Source: RYN-428 sp035648595
GTDB lineage: Bacteria; Planctomycetota; Phycisphaerae; Tepidisphaerales; Tepidisphaeraceae
Reading direction: 5' to 3'
Length of the DNA: 33,931 bases
NCBI GenBank assembly: GCA_035648595.1
Contig: DASRLH010000441.1
Coordinates: forward strand, 1-33,931
Position numbers and translations under genes: made by a program. Positions 15,132 through 22,312 of this stretch are shown piece by piece (the first letter of the stretch is position 1; each line of letters begins with the position of its first letter). The notes beneath the pieces were generated by a model, which searched no databases, was not told where the DNA came from, and worked only from the letters and a program-made list of their open reading frames with translations.

Positions 15132-17543
15132 ATGCCTGAACCACTGCGCAATCGAATTCTGTCCCACCTGAAGTCCGAACATTACCAACCGCAGCGCCCG
15201 CGTTCGCTGGCTCGGGAACTGGATGTCGCCCACGACGAGGAGCGGTACCACCACTTCCGCGATGCCCTGCGCGAGTTGATGCACGAGGGGCGGGTAATGC
15301 TGGGGGCGCGCGGCGCCATTCTGGTGCCGGGCGCGGGCGAGCAGCATCGCGACGAATTCGTCGGAACGTATCGCCATAACAAGCGCGGCTTCGGGTTTGT
15401 GGTTCCCAACGACCCGCAAAGCCATGAAGATCTGTTCGTTCCCGAGGGCAACAACACCGGCGCGATCACCGGCGACGTGGTGCGCGCCAAGATCACCAGC
15501 CGGGGGCAGAAGGATGGCAAGGCGATCTACAGCGGCCGCATCACCGAGATTCTCCAGCGCACGCAGAAAAAATTCGTCGGCTCGCTGGTGCGCCAGGGCG
15601 GGCAGTGGATGGTGCTGCCGGATGGAAATACGTTCACTCAGCCGATCCTCACGCCCGATGCCGCGTCGCGGCACATCAAGCCGGGCGCCAAGGTGGTGGT
15701 CGAGCTCACCAGCTACCCGGCGGAAAACGAGCCCGCCGTCGGCGTTATCACCGAGACGCTGGGGGGCGCGGGGCAGAAGGATGTCGATCTGAAGGCGGTA
15801 ATCGTTGCCCACAATCTGCCCGCGGAATTCCCGCCGGAAGTGCTTGAGCAGGCGCGGGCGTCGATCGATGCGTTCGACCCGCAGGGGGAGCGGACGCGGC
15901 GGCTGGATCTGACCGATGCGCTGATCTGCACGATCGATCCCGACGACGCCAAGGATTACGACGACGCCATCAGCCTGCGGCAGCTCGAGAGCGGCTTGTG
16001 GGAATTGGGCGTGCACATCGCCGATGTATCGCATTTTGTGCCCGGCGGCTCGGCCCTGGATGATGAGGCGTACGAGCGCGGCAACAGTTGCTACTTCCCC
16101 GGCTACGTCATCCCGATGCTGCCGGAGATTTTGAGCAACGGCGTCTGCTCGCTTCAGGAAGGCGTGCCCCGACTGTGCAAGAGCGTTTTCATCACCTATG
16201 ACGAACATGCCAAGCCGGTCGGCACCAAATTTCACAACACCGTCATCCAAAGCGCCAAGCGCCTGCGATACCGCGAGGCGCAGGCGATCATCGACAACGC
16301 CAATGAAATCCCGCATCCCGATGGCCCCCGGAAAATTTCGGATTACCCGAAGGATGTTGTCGAGCTTCTGCATCAGATGAACGATCTCTCGAAGCGCCTG
16401 CAAAAACGCCGGCGCGAGCAGGGGCAGATCGTGCTGGAATTGCCGGAGGTTGATCTGGTGCTCGACGAGGAGGGGAAGGTGATCGACGCGGTGCCGGAGG
16501 ACGAGAGCTTCACGCACACGCTCATCGAGATGTTCATGGTCGAGGCCAACGAGGCGGTGGCGCGGCTGCTGGATTCGATGGAATTGCCGTTGATGCGGCG
16601 CGTGCATCCCGAGCCGGAGGTGAGCCATTCCGAACGGCTTCGGGCGTTCGTGCAGGTCAGCGGATTCAAGCTGCCCAAGGGGCTGGATCGCAAGGCCATT
16701 CAGCAATTGCTGGCCCACGTTCATGGCCGGCCCGAGGCGTTCGCCATCAATCTGGCCGTGTTGAAAAGCCTGACGCGGGCGGAGTATTCGCCCGAGCCGG
16801 TTGGACATTACGCACTGGCCAGCGAACATTACTGCCACTTTACCTCGCCCATCCGCCGATATGCGGATCTGTTGGTTCACCGGCTGCTCGATGCGTTCTT
16901 CGCGGCGCGGGACCGAACGCCCGCGAACGCGGCGCGCGGCGGGCGCAAGAAAGTGAAAATCGATCCGGATTCCATCCCGACCTTCGACGAACTGGTGGAG
17001 ATTGGCCGGCACATCTCCTTCACCGAGCGCCGCGCCGACGATGCCGAGCGCGAATTGCGGCAGGTGAAGCTGCTTGAATTGCTCAAGGACAAGATCGGCG
17101 AAGTCTTCACCGGCGTTGTCACCGGCATCACCAACTTCGGCATCTTCGTTCAGCTCCAAACCTACCTGGTGGACGGATTGATCCGCTACGAAAACCTGAT
17201 GGACGATTGGTGGGACGTCGAGGAACGGGCCGGCATCATCCGCGGCCAGCGCACCGGCCAGCGCATCGGCATCGGAGACGTGGTGAAAACATACGTGGTG
17301 CGCGTGGACGTGCCGCGACGCGAGTTGGACCTGGCGATTTCAGAGGTGATCGGCCGCGCCCGCAAAGGCGCGACCGGCGAACCCGCCGCCAGCCCCCGTC
17401 CCGCGCCCCCCGGAAAGCACAAGCAAAAACAAAAACAGAATCAACCGCCGCGCGCCGTCGATCCGCGCAATCGCGGCCACACCGGCCCGCCGCGCTCGCA
17501 TCCTCCCGCAAAGCCTAAACACGGACGCAGGCGCGGGAGATAA
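15132..17543 (+). CDS. rnr: Ribonuclease R (RNB-family 3'-5' exoribonuclease)
   Basis: This 803-residue exoribonuclease degrades structured RNA from the 3' end in the cytoplasm. Domains in order: an N-terminal winged-helix-like region (about 1-65), a cold-shock-type domain (about 75-150, FVGTYRHNKRGFGFVVP), the RNB catalytic domain with the acidic metal site CTIDPDDAKDYDDAIS (about 263-275) and HFTSPIRRYADLLVHR near its end, then an S1 RNA-binding domain (from about 655, GEVFTGVVTGITNFGIFVQL). The last ~55 residues are a basic, Pro/Lys/Arg-rich tail, as in many RNase R enzymes. Length agrees with RNase R rather than the shorter RNase II. It stands alone and ends convergent with the DUF1844 gene. 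Confidence 0.95.
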   Translation: MPEPLRNRILSHLKSEHYQPQRPRSLARELDVAHDEERYHHFRDALRELMHEGRVMLGARGAILVPGAGEQHRDEFVGTYRHNKRGFGFVVPNDPQSHEDLFVPEGNNTGAITGDVVRAKITSRGQKDGKAIYSGRITEILQRTQKKFVGSLVRQGGQWMVLPDGNTFTQPILTPDAASRHIKPGAKVVVELTSYPAENEPAVGVITETLGGAGQKDVDLKAVIVAHNLPAEFPPEVLEQARASIDAFDPQGERTRRLDLTDALICTIDPDDAKDYDDAISLRQLESGLWELGVHIADVSHFVPGGSALDDEAYERGNSCYFPGYVIPMLPEILSNGVCSLQEGVPRLCKSVFITYDEHAKPVGTKFHNTVIQSAKRLRYREAQAIIDNANEIPHPDGPRKISDYPKDVVELLHQMNDLSKRLQKRRREQGQIVLELPEVDLVLDEEGKVIDAVPEDESFTHTLIEMFMVEANEAVARLLDSMELPLMRRVHPEPEVSHSERLRAFVQVSGFKLPKGLDRKAIQQLLAHVHGRPEAFAINLAVLKSLTRAEYSPEPVGHYALASEHYCHFTSPIRRYADLLVHRLLDAFFAARDRTPANAARGGRKKVKIDPDSIPTFDELVEIGRHISFTERRADDAERELRQVKLLELLKDKIGEVFTGVVTGITNFGIFVQLQTYLVDGLIRYENLMDDWWDVEERAGIIRGQRTGQRIGIGDVVKTYVVRVDVPRRELDLAISEVIGRARKGATGEPAASPRPAPPGKHKQKQKQNQPPRAVDPRNRGHTGPPRSHPPAKPKHGRRRGR

Positions 17544-17649
17544 GGCGGGGCTTCCGCTCAATTCTTGCTCGTCCCCCGCTGATGCCTTGACGAGACGACC
17601 TTTTCTTCGCCCTGTTCATTGGGTTGTCCATCGTCAGCTCATGCCCCGG

Positions 17650-18099
17650 CTAAATATATTCCTGCGCCACATGGATAAACCGCGTCCGCAGGTCATACAG
17701 CGCGGCGTCGAGCATATGCTGCTCATCGGGGGCCAGGTTGTTTTTGGTCTTGTCTTCGAGGATCGACATCAGGTCCAACTGATATTTGGCCATGTCGAGA
17801 TTGAGCATGGGCTCCGAGCCTTGCGGCGCGAGCTCACCCAGGTAGAGCAATACCTGGGTCATTTGTGATTGGACGAGGGCGGAGAAACTGGCAGCGGGCA
17901 CCTCGCGCTTGCCGCGCCGGGCGGGGCCGCCGGCTCGCGCGGCGCCGGCCATCGGCGCCGCGCCGCTGGGCGCGGCGGGCGGGTGCGACTGAGCGGCGGC
18001 GGCGCGCTGCTCCTGCTGCTCGGCCAGCCGGCGCTTCTCCTCCTGGGCCTGCTTTTTCCAATCGGTATCAATATGCAAGGACGGCGTTTCTTCAGCCAT
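17650..18099 (-). CDS. DUF1844 domain protein
   Basis: This 149-residue cytoplasmic protein of unknown function has a charged, coiled-coil-like N-terminal part (residues ~12-40, rich in Lys, Glu and Gln), an Ala/Pro/Gly-rich linker (~40-70), and a C-terminal DUF1844 domain. The domain is recognised by SFSALVQSQMTQVLLYLGEL, NLDMAKYQLDLMSILEDKT and DEQHMLDAALYDLRTRFI. A CAGGAG ribosome binding site precedes the ATG. It starts 51 bases after the aldolase stop on the same strand, so the two are probably co-transcribed. DUF1844 genes have no established activity. Confidence 0.88.
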   Translation of the reverse strand: MAEETPSLHIDTDWKKQAQEEKRRLAEQQEQRAAAAQSHPPAAPSGAAPMAGAARAGGPARRGKREVPAASFSALVQSQMTQVLLYLGELAPQGSEPMLNLDMAKYQLDLMSILEDKTKNNLAPDEQHMLDAALYDLRTRFIHVAQEYI

Positions 18100-18150
18100 T
18101 GAAGGTAAACTCCTGCGGGTGGGCCGGGTCGGTTCTCGATTCAGCCGCTC

Positions 18151-19164
18151 TTACTTCTTGTAATACCCCGGCATCGGCTTGCCGAGCTTTTCCCAGTGGT
18201 TGATGATCGCCTCGGATTTGCCGGCGCTGTTGAGCATGTGCAGCTTTCGGCGGACCATGCCGATGATCGCTTCGCGGGCGGGGCCAAGATAATTGCGGGG
18301 GTCAAACTCGGCGGGCTTGGTGGCGAAGACCTCGCGGATCTTGGCGGTCATCGCCAGGCGCAGGTCGGTGTCGATGTTGACCTTGCACACGCCGTACTTT
18401 TGCACCGCCATGGCGATCTGGTCTTCGGGCACGCCCTTGGCGTTGGGCATTTTGCCGCCGTACTTATTCACCAGGTCGATAAATTCCCCAGGCACCGAAG
18501 AGCTGCCGTGCATGACCAGCGGCAGGCCCGGGCAGGTCTTCATGATCTGCTCGATGCGGTTGAACGCCAGCTTCGCCTCATGCTTGAATTTGAAAGCGCC
18601 GTGGCTGGTGCCGATGGCGACGGCGAGGCTGTCGATGCCGGTGCGCTTGGCGAAGTCTTTTGCTTCCTGTGGATCGGTCAGGAATTTTTCGACGTTCTTT
18701 TCATATTCCTCGGCGTCCAGGCCAACCACGTCTTCCTCGATCCCGCCAAGCATTCCCAGTTCCGCCTCGACCACCACGCCCGCGGCGTGCGCGTGCTTGA
18801 CCGCGTCGGCGGTGACGTGAATGTTCTCCTCGAACGGATGATGCGAGCCGTCGATCATCACGCTGGTGAATCCGTCGCGGATGCAGGTATCGACCAGATC
18901 GACCGTGTCGCCGTGATCCAGGTGAATGGCAATCGGCAGTTCGGGATATTCCTCGACGGCGGCCAGAATGATGTGCCGCAGGTAATTCATCTTGGCGTAT
19001 TTGCGCGCGCCCTTGGAAATCTGCAGGATCAGCGGGCTCTTCTCGGCGGCGCAGGCCTCGATGATCCCCTGCGTGATTTCCATGTTGTTGACGTTGAACG
19101 CGCCGACGGCAAAGCCCCCGGCATAGGCGAGGTCGAACATCGGCTTGGTGGTCATGAGCGGCAT
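18151..19164 (-). CDS. fba: Class II fructose-1,6-bisphosphate aldolase
   Basis: This 337-residue zinc enzyme interconverts fructose 1,6-bisphosphate with dihydroxyacetone phosphate and glyceraldehyde 3-phosphate in glycolysis and gluconeogenesis. Class II hallmarks are visible: GAFNVNNMEITQGIIEAC near the start, AIHLDHGDTVD with the catalytic Asp83 and zinc ligand His84, SVMIDGSHHPFEENI, EAELGMLGG, the zinc His in AIGTSHGAFK, the zinc His in LPLVMHGSSSVPGE, and VCKVNIDTDLRLAMTA near the end. An AAAGGA ribosome binding site lies about 9 bases before the ATG. The 5' side carries a family D repeat arm only ~20 bases from the start codon, so the leader mRNA would contain it. Confidence 0.95.
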   Translation of the reverse strand: MPLMTTKPMFDLAYAGGFAVGAFNVNNMEITQGIIEACAAEKSPLILQISKGARKYAKMNYLRHIILAAVEEYPELPIAIHLDHGDTVDLVDTCIRDGFTSVMIDGSHHPFEENIHVTADAVKHAHAAGVVVEAELGMLGGIEEDVVGLDAEEYEKNVEKFLTDPQEAKDFAKRTGIDSLAVAIGTSHGAFKFKHEAKLAFNRIEQIMKTCPGLPLVMHGSSSVPGEFIDLVNKYGGKMPNAKGVPEDQIAMAVQKYGVCKVNIDTDLRLAMTAKIREVFATKPAEFDPRNYLGPAREAIIGMVRRKLHMLNSAGKSEAIINHWEKLGKPMPGYYKK

Positions 19165-19185
19165 GTGTTGGTCCTTTTGTGTAAA

Positions 19186-19250
19186 AAATCCGAAATCCGA
19201 ATGTCGAAATCCGAAACAAATTCAAATCAGCAAAGAAGCAATTTCAAAAC
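19186..19250. repeat. Family D repeat arm, copy D2 (inverted)
   Basis: AATCCGAAATCCGAATGTCG followed by AAATCCGAAACAAATTCAAAT is the reverse complement of copies D1 and D3. It pairs with D3 (19785-19848) as an inverted repeat enclosing about 530 bases. Confidence 0.7.
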
Positions 19251-19420
19251 GGGATTCGCCACTGGAGAAGTTCAGGAACATCGACGACGCGCTGCGGAAT
19301 CAGCGCGATCCATCCTAAACAGCCGTGCGCGAACAAGCGCCGTTGACTCGGGCAGCCATGATCTGCGTCCGACATCGCAATTCAGCGAACCCGCGCCATT
19401 CGTGGGTTCAGATCTTTTAA

Positions 19421-19521
19421 CGTGACACGGGCGTCCCGCCCGTGCCGACGGCTATAAAGTAGAGGCAATCGGTACATCCTCAGTTCGATGCAACACGCAC
19501 GGGCGGGACGCCCGTGTCACG
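19421..19521. repeat. Family A inverted-repeat element, copy A5 (TGACAC subtype)
   Basis: The arms 19421-19445 and 19497-19521 are a perfect inverted pair, CGTGACAC...GTGTCACG, with TCC and GGA hairpin loops. The centre shares its last bases (ATGCAACAC) and a GACGGCT start with copy A1. Confidence 0.88.
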
Positions 19522-19678
19522 GTTGAGGTTGCATGTCCCGGCCTGACACCCTGCTGGCTATGCCACGGACGAAGAGCGCGTCGTCGCGCAGGCCTATTTA
19601 GGTGCCCTCCAGCCTCCGGCGTCACTTTACCCTCGCAGGATAGGAGATCGGGCAGTCGATTTCAATGAGGTATCAACA

Positions 19679-19735
19679 GAACCGCCCGAGCCGTTTGGCT
19701 CGGGCGTTCTGGCTGCGTCGAGTCTCCGACTCGAC
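19679..19735. repeat. Adjacent hairpins
   Basis: GAACCGCCCGAGCC and GGCTCGGGCGTTC pair around a short GTTT loop, followed at once by GTCGAGTC-TCC-GACTCGAC. A strong structured RNA or terminator could form. The family is unknown; no other copy is in the window. Confidence 0.55.
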
Positions 19736-19784
19736 CCTGTTCCTTGTCGTAATCGCCTTTTGGCTCCGCGGGCCAATCACGCTT

Positions 19785-19848
19785 TTGAATTTTTCGCTTT
19801 CTTCTTTTGGATTTGTTTCGGATTTCGTGCTTCGGATTTCGGATTTTC
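19785..19848. repeat. Family D repeat arm, copy D3
   Basis: It contains GGATTTGTTTCGGATTTCG and TGCTTCGGATTTCGGATTTT, nearly identical to D1. It lies just downstream of the LysM stop codon. Confidence 0.7.
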
Positions 19849-19884
19849 TCCGTGGTTTGGCTCGCGGCGAGAAATATTGCCACA

Positions 19885-20322
19885 TCATGGCAGCGTAATC
19901 GACTGTCCCGCCTTGAGCGTCCTGGCGGACAAGCCCGGATTCGCCGAGGCAATGCGGGTCCATTGTTTTCCATCGCCGTATCTGGCTTTGGCGATGCGGA
20001 AGAGGGTGTCGCCGCGCTTGACCTTGTAGGCGTTGCCCGGCAGATGCGCCGCGGCCACAGTGGCGGCGTGCGCGGGGTTGGGCAGATGCGTGAGGGCGAC
20101 GGCGGGCGCGCTGGCGATCAAGGGCACGGTGGGCTCATCGGGCGGAATCACTGCGGGCCCGCGCGTCGGCGCCGCATAGCGCGGCCCTGTTCGGGCGATG
20201 GGGGAAACGTCCAGCGCGGAGCGTTTAGCCATCGAGTCTTTCTGCTGCTGCTTTTGTTGGGCGGTCTGACATCCGGCAACGCCGATTGCCAATGCCGCCC
20301 CAAGCCCAAAGATTTTGCGCAT
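19885..20322 (-). CDS. LysM-domain lipoprotein
   Basis: This 145-residue protein has a lipoprotein signal sequence ending in the lipobox GVAGC (Cys18), a Gln/Lys-rich stretch, a low-complexity Ala/Pro linker, and one C-terminal LysM domain (about 98-145: YKVKRGDTLFRIAKARYGDG, then ASANPGLSARTLKAGQSITLP). LysM modules bind peptidoglycan or other N-acetylglucosamine polymers, so it probably tethers to the cell wall from the membrane. No catalytic domain is present. GGAG lies 6 bases before the ATG. It is divergent from the TPR-sulfotransferase gene. Confidence 0.88.
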   Translation of the reverse strand: MRKIFGLGAALAIGVAGCQTAQQKQQQKDSMAKRSALDVSPIARTGPRYAAPTRGPAVIPPDEPTVPLIASAPAVALTHLPNPAHAATVAAAHLPGNAYKVKRGDTLFRIAKARYGDGKQWTRIASANPGLSARTLKAGQSITLP

Positions 20323-20492
20323 CCGTTGCTCCGAAAGTTTTAATGAACGATCCCGCCGGGCCGTCCCTGGCCCGGCGCGTCCATTCCACTTATCGGACGA
20401 GCGCCCGAACGTGCTTTAGCCTGTTTTGCGGGGAATGCACGGTTTATTTTCAGGCCGCACAATTATGCCGGCGTCTGGCCGTTGTAATCCGT

Positions 20493-22088
20493 ATGGCAAT
20501 GGATTATGCGGATACCGGCGCCGCGGGCCCAGAAGCGGGGCAGGGGACGGTCGAATATGGACTGGCCGCCGGTTGGTCCGGGCAGGTCATCACGTCCTTC
20601 CCAGCGGTGGACGTTGCAGCGCGCCCAGCCGACGCGGCAACCGCGCTCGCCGAGGCCCGGCGCGGCGATGCATTGCTCGAACGCCATGATTTCAAGACCG
20701 CTCTCGCCTGCTTCACGCGGGCGTCTCAACTGCAACCGCTTGATGCCGAATATCACTACAAACTGGCTTGCGCCGCTTGGCGCACGGGCGATTTTGCCCT
20801 GGTCGAGCCGCACCTTCTGGAGTCGCACGCCCTTCGCGCTCAACACCCCGCGGTTCATGAGGCACTGGCGTTGTGGTATTTGCTTCAAGGCAAGATCGCC
20901 GGCGCGCTGGATCACAGCGCGCAGGCCACGGCGCTGCGACCCGCCGAGTCGGACTACATCATCACGCGCGCCAGCGTTTTGGCGGCCGATCGTCAGACCG
21001 ATGCCGCCTGGGAATTGCTGGCGCCGCTGGTGGCGGCCGGAGTGACGACGCGCCGGTTGGCGACAGCGTACGCGCAGATCGCCCCGAAAATTGGGCATGA
21101 ATCACGGGCCGTCACAGTTCTCCAGAAGTCGCTAAAGTCCAATCGCATGTCACCGCCGGACAAGGCGCAGACTCACTTCGCCGCCGCCGCGCTGTTGGAT
21201 CGCTTGGGGCGATACGATGAGGCATTCGAGCAGGCGCGGCTGGCCAACGCCGCGCATCGCAACACCTTCGACGCCGCCGGCCACGGGCATGCGGTGTCGA
21301 GGCGAATCGCGTATTACACACCCCGCCGACTCCAGTCCCTCCCCCGCGCCCGGCAGAACAATACGCGGCCGGTTTTCATCGTCGGCATGCCGCGTTCGGG
21401 CACCTCGCTGGTCGAGCAAATCCTGGCCGGTCATCCCGATGTTTTCGCGGCGGGCGAGATGGCGATTGTGTCCGATATCGTGCGATCCGCCGCCGCCGAT
21501 GGCCGGCAGACGGGGATGGCATTTCCAGAATGTTTCAATGCAATCTCCCTTGCGCAGGCCAACGCGCTTTCCGCCAAATATCTGAAGGCCATCGACGCTT
21601 TGGATTCCAAGGCCCGGTATGTCACCGACAAGATGCCCCTCAACTTTCTGTACCTGGGCACGCTGCAATTGCTGCTGCCCGGATGCCGGGTGATTCATTG
21701 CCAAAGAGACCCGAGGGATACATGCCTGTCATCCTATTTCACCGACTTTGCGACCGGCAACGAGTTTGCTTCCGATCTGGGCGATCTGGCGGCATTTTAT
21801 CGCGATTACAGCCGGCTCATGACACACTTCAAGCGGGTATTGGAGCTTCCAATCCTGGACATTCGATATGAAGACATGGTGACGGATGCACCTGGGCAAA
21901 CGGCCCGGCTGCTTTCTTTTTTGGACTTGCCCTGGAATGAGCGATGCCTGGCATTTCACGAGAATCGCCGGTACGTCGCCACTGCCAGCCGCGAACAGGT
22001 CCGCCAGCCAATTTACGCCTCATCCGTCGGAAGATGGCGGAATTATGAAAAGCACCTGGGGCCGGTGCTGGCGCTGGGCGAATCGTGA
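20493..22088 (+). CDS. TPR-repeat sulfotransferase
   Basis: This protein of about 531 residues joins N-terminal tetratricopeptide repeats (about residues 40-270; ALLERHDFKTALACFTRASQ is a clear unit) to a C-terminal sulfotransferase domain (about 295-520). The sulfate-donor (PAPS) site is visible: the 5'-phosphosulfate loop FIVGMPRSGTSLVEQIL (~297) and the 3'-phosphate motif RVIHCQRDPRDTCLSSYF (~399). The ending RWRNYEKHLGPVL is typical of TPR-sulfotransferases, which are related to tyrosylprotein and polysaccharide sulfotransferases. The acceptor is unknown. The start is uncertain: ATGs at 20493 and 20499 precede the conserved part, but upstream in-frame ATGs exist and no clear ribosome binding site favours one. 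The stop is certain. Confidence 0.85.
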   Translation: MAMDYADTGAAGPEAGQGTVEYGLAAGWSGQVITSFPAVDVAARPADAATALAEARRGDALLERHDFKTALACFTRASQLQPLDAEYHYKLACAAWRTGDFALVEPHLLESHALRAQHPAVHEALALWYLLQGKIAGALDHSAQATALRPAESDYIITRASVLAADRQTDAAWELLAPLVAAGVTTRRLATAYAQIAPKIGHESRAVTVLQKSLKSNRMSPPDKAQTHFAAAALLDRLGRYDEAFEQARLANAAHRNTFDAAGHGHAVSRRIAYYTPRRLQSLPRARQNNTRPVFIVGMPRSGTSLVEQILAGHPDVFAAGEMAIVSDIVRSAAADGRQTGMAFPECFNAISLAQANALSAKYLKAIDALDSKARYVTDKMPLNFLYLGTLQLLLPGCRVIHCQRDPRDTCLSSYFTDFATGNEFASDLGDLAAFYRDYSRLMTHFKRVLELPILDIRYEDMVTDAPGQTARLLSFLDLPWNERCLAFHENRRYVATASREQVRQPIYASSVGRWRNYEKHLGPVLALGES

Positions 22089-22312
22089 GCGGGCGCGGCA
22101 TACTTGCCATCCGTTCGTGCACGGTTTCGGAAACGCACTTCCCCATTGCAACGCGTTGATGCAAAAGAGGGTAGACTAATATGACGGCACGCCTTAGGCG
22201 GCGTGTGCAGGCGCACGGAACCGTGGTTTGGCCCAAGTTGCCGGGCTTCTACCACCGATCAATTCTTCTGGATCGTGCGTACAAGGTAGAGGAAGGATTC
22301 TGGAAGCGCATT

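Larger units (their letters stand above)
19165..19884. other. Repeat-filled intergenic region
   Basis: This 720-base gap lies between the aldolase and LysM genes, both on the minus strand. It holds a family D arm (19186-19250), a family A element (19421-19521), a cluster of hairpins (19679-19735) and an inverted family D arm (19785-19848). The non-repeat parts (19251-19420 and 19522-19670) show no gene I can support. The aldolase promoter should be among them. Confidence 0.65.

Noticed and set aside
14850..17159. A 769-codon open frame on the minus strand opposite ribonuclease R
   Set aside because: It is antisense to a complete, motif-verified rnr gene. Its low-complexity composition and lack of any domain fit a GC-rich shadow frame.
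18196..19425. A 409-codon plus-strand frame opposite the aldolase
   Set aside because: It is antisense to a clear fba gene and runs through a family D repeat at its end, as chance frames do.
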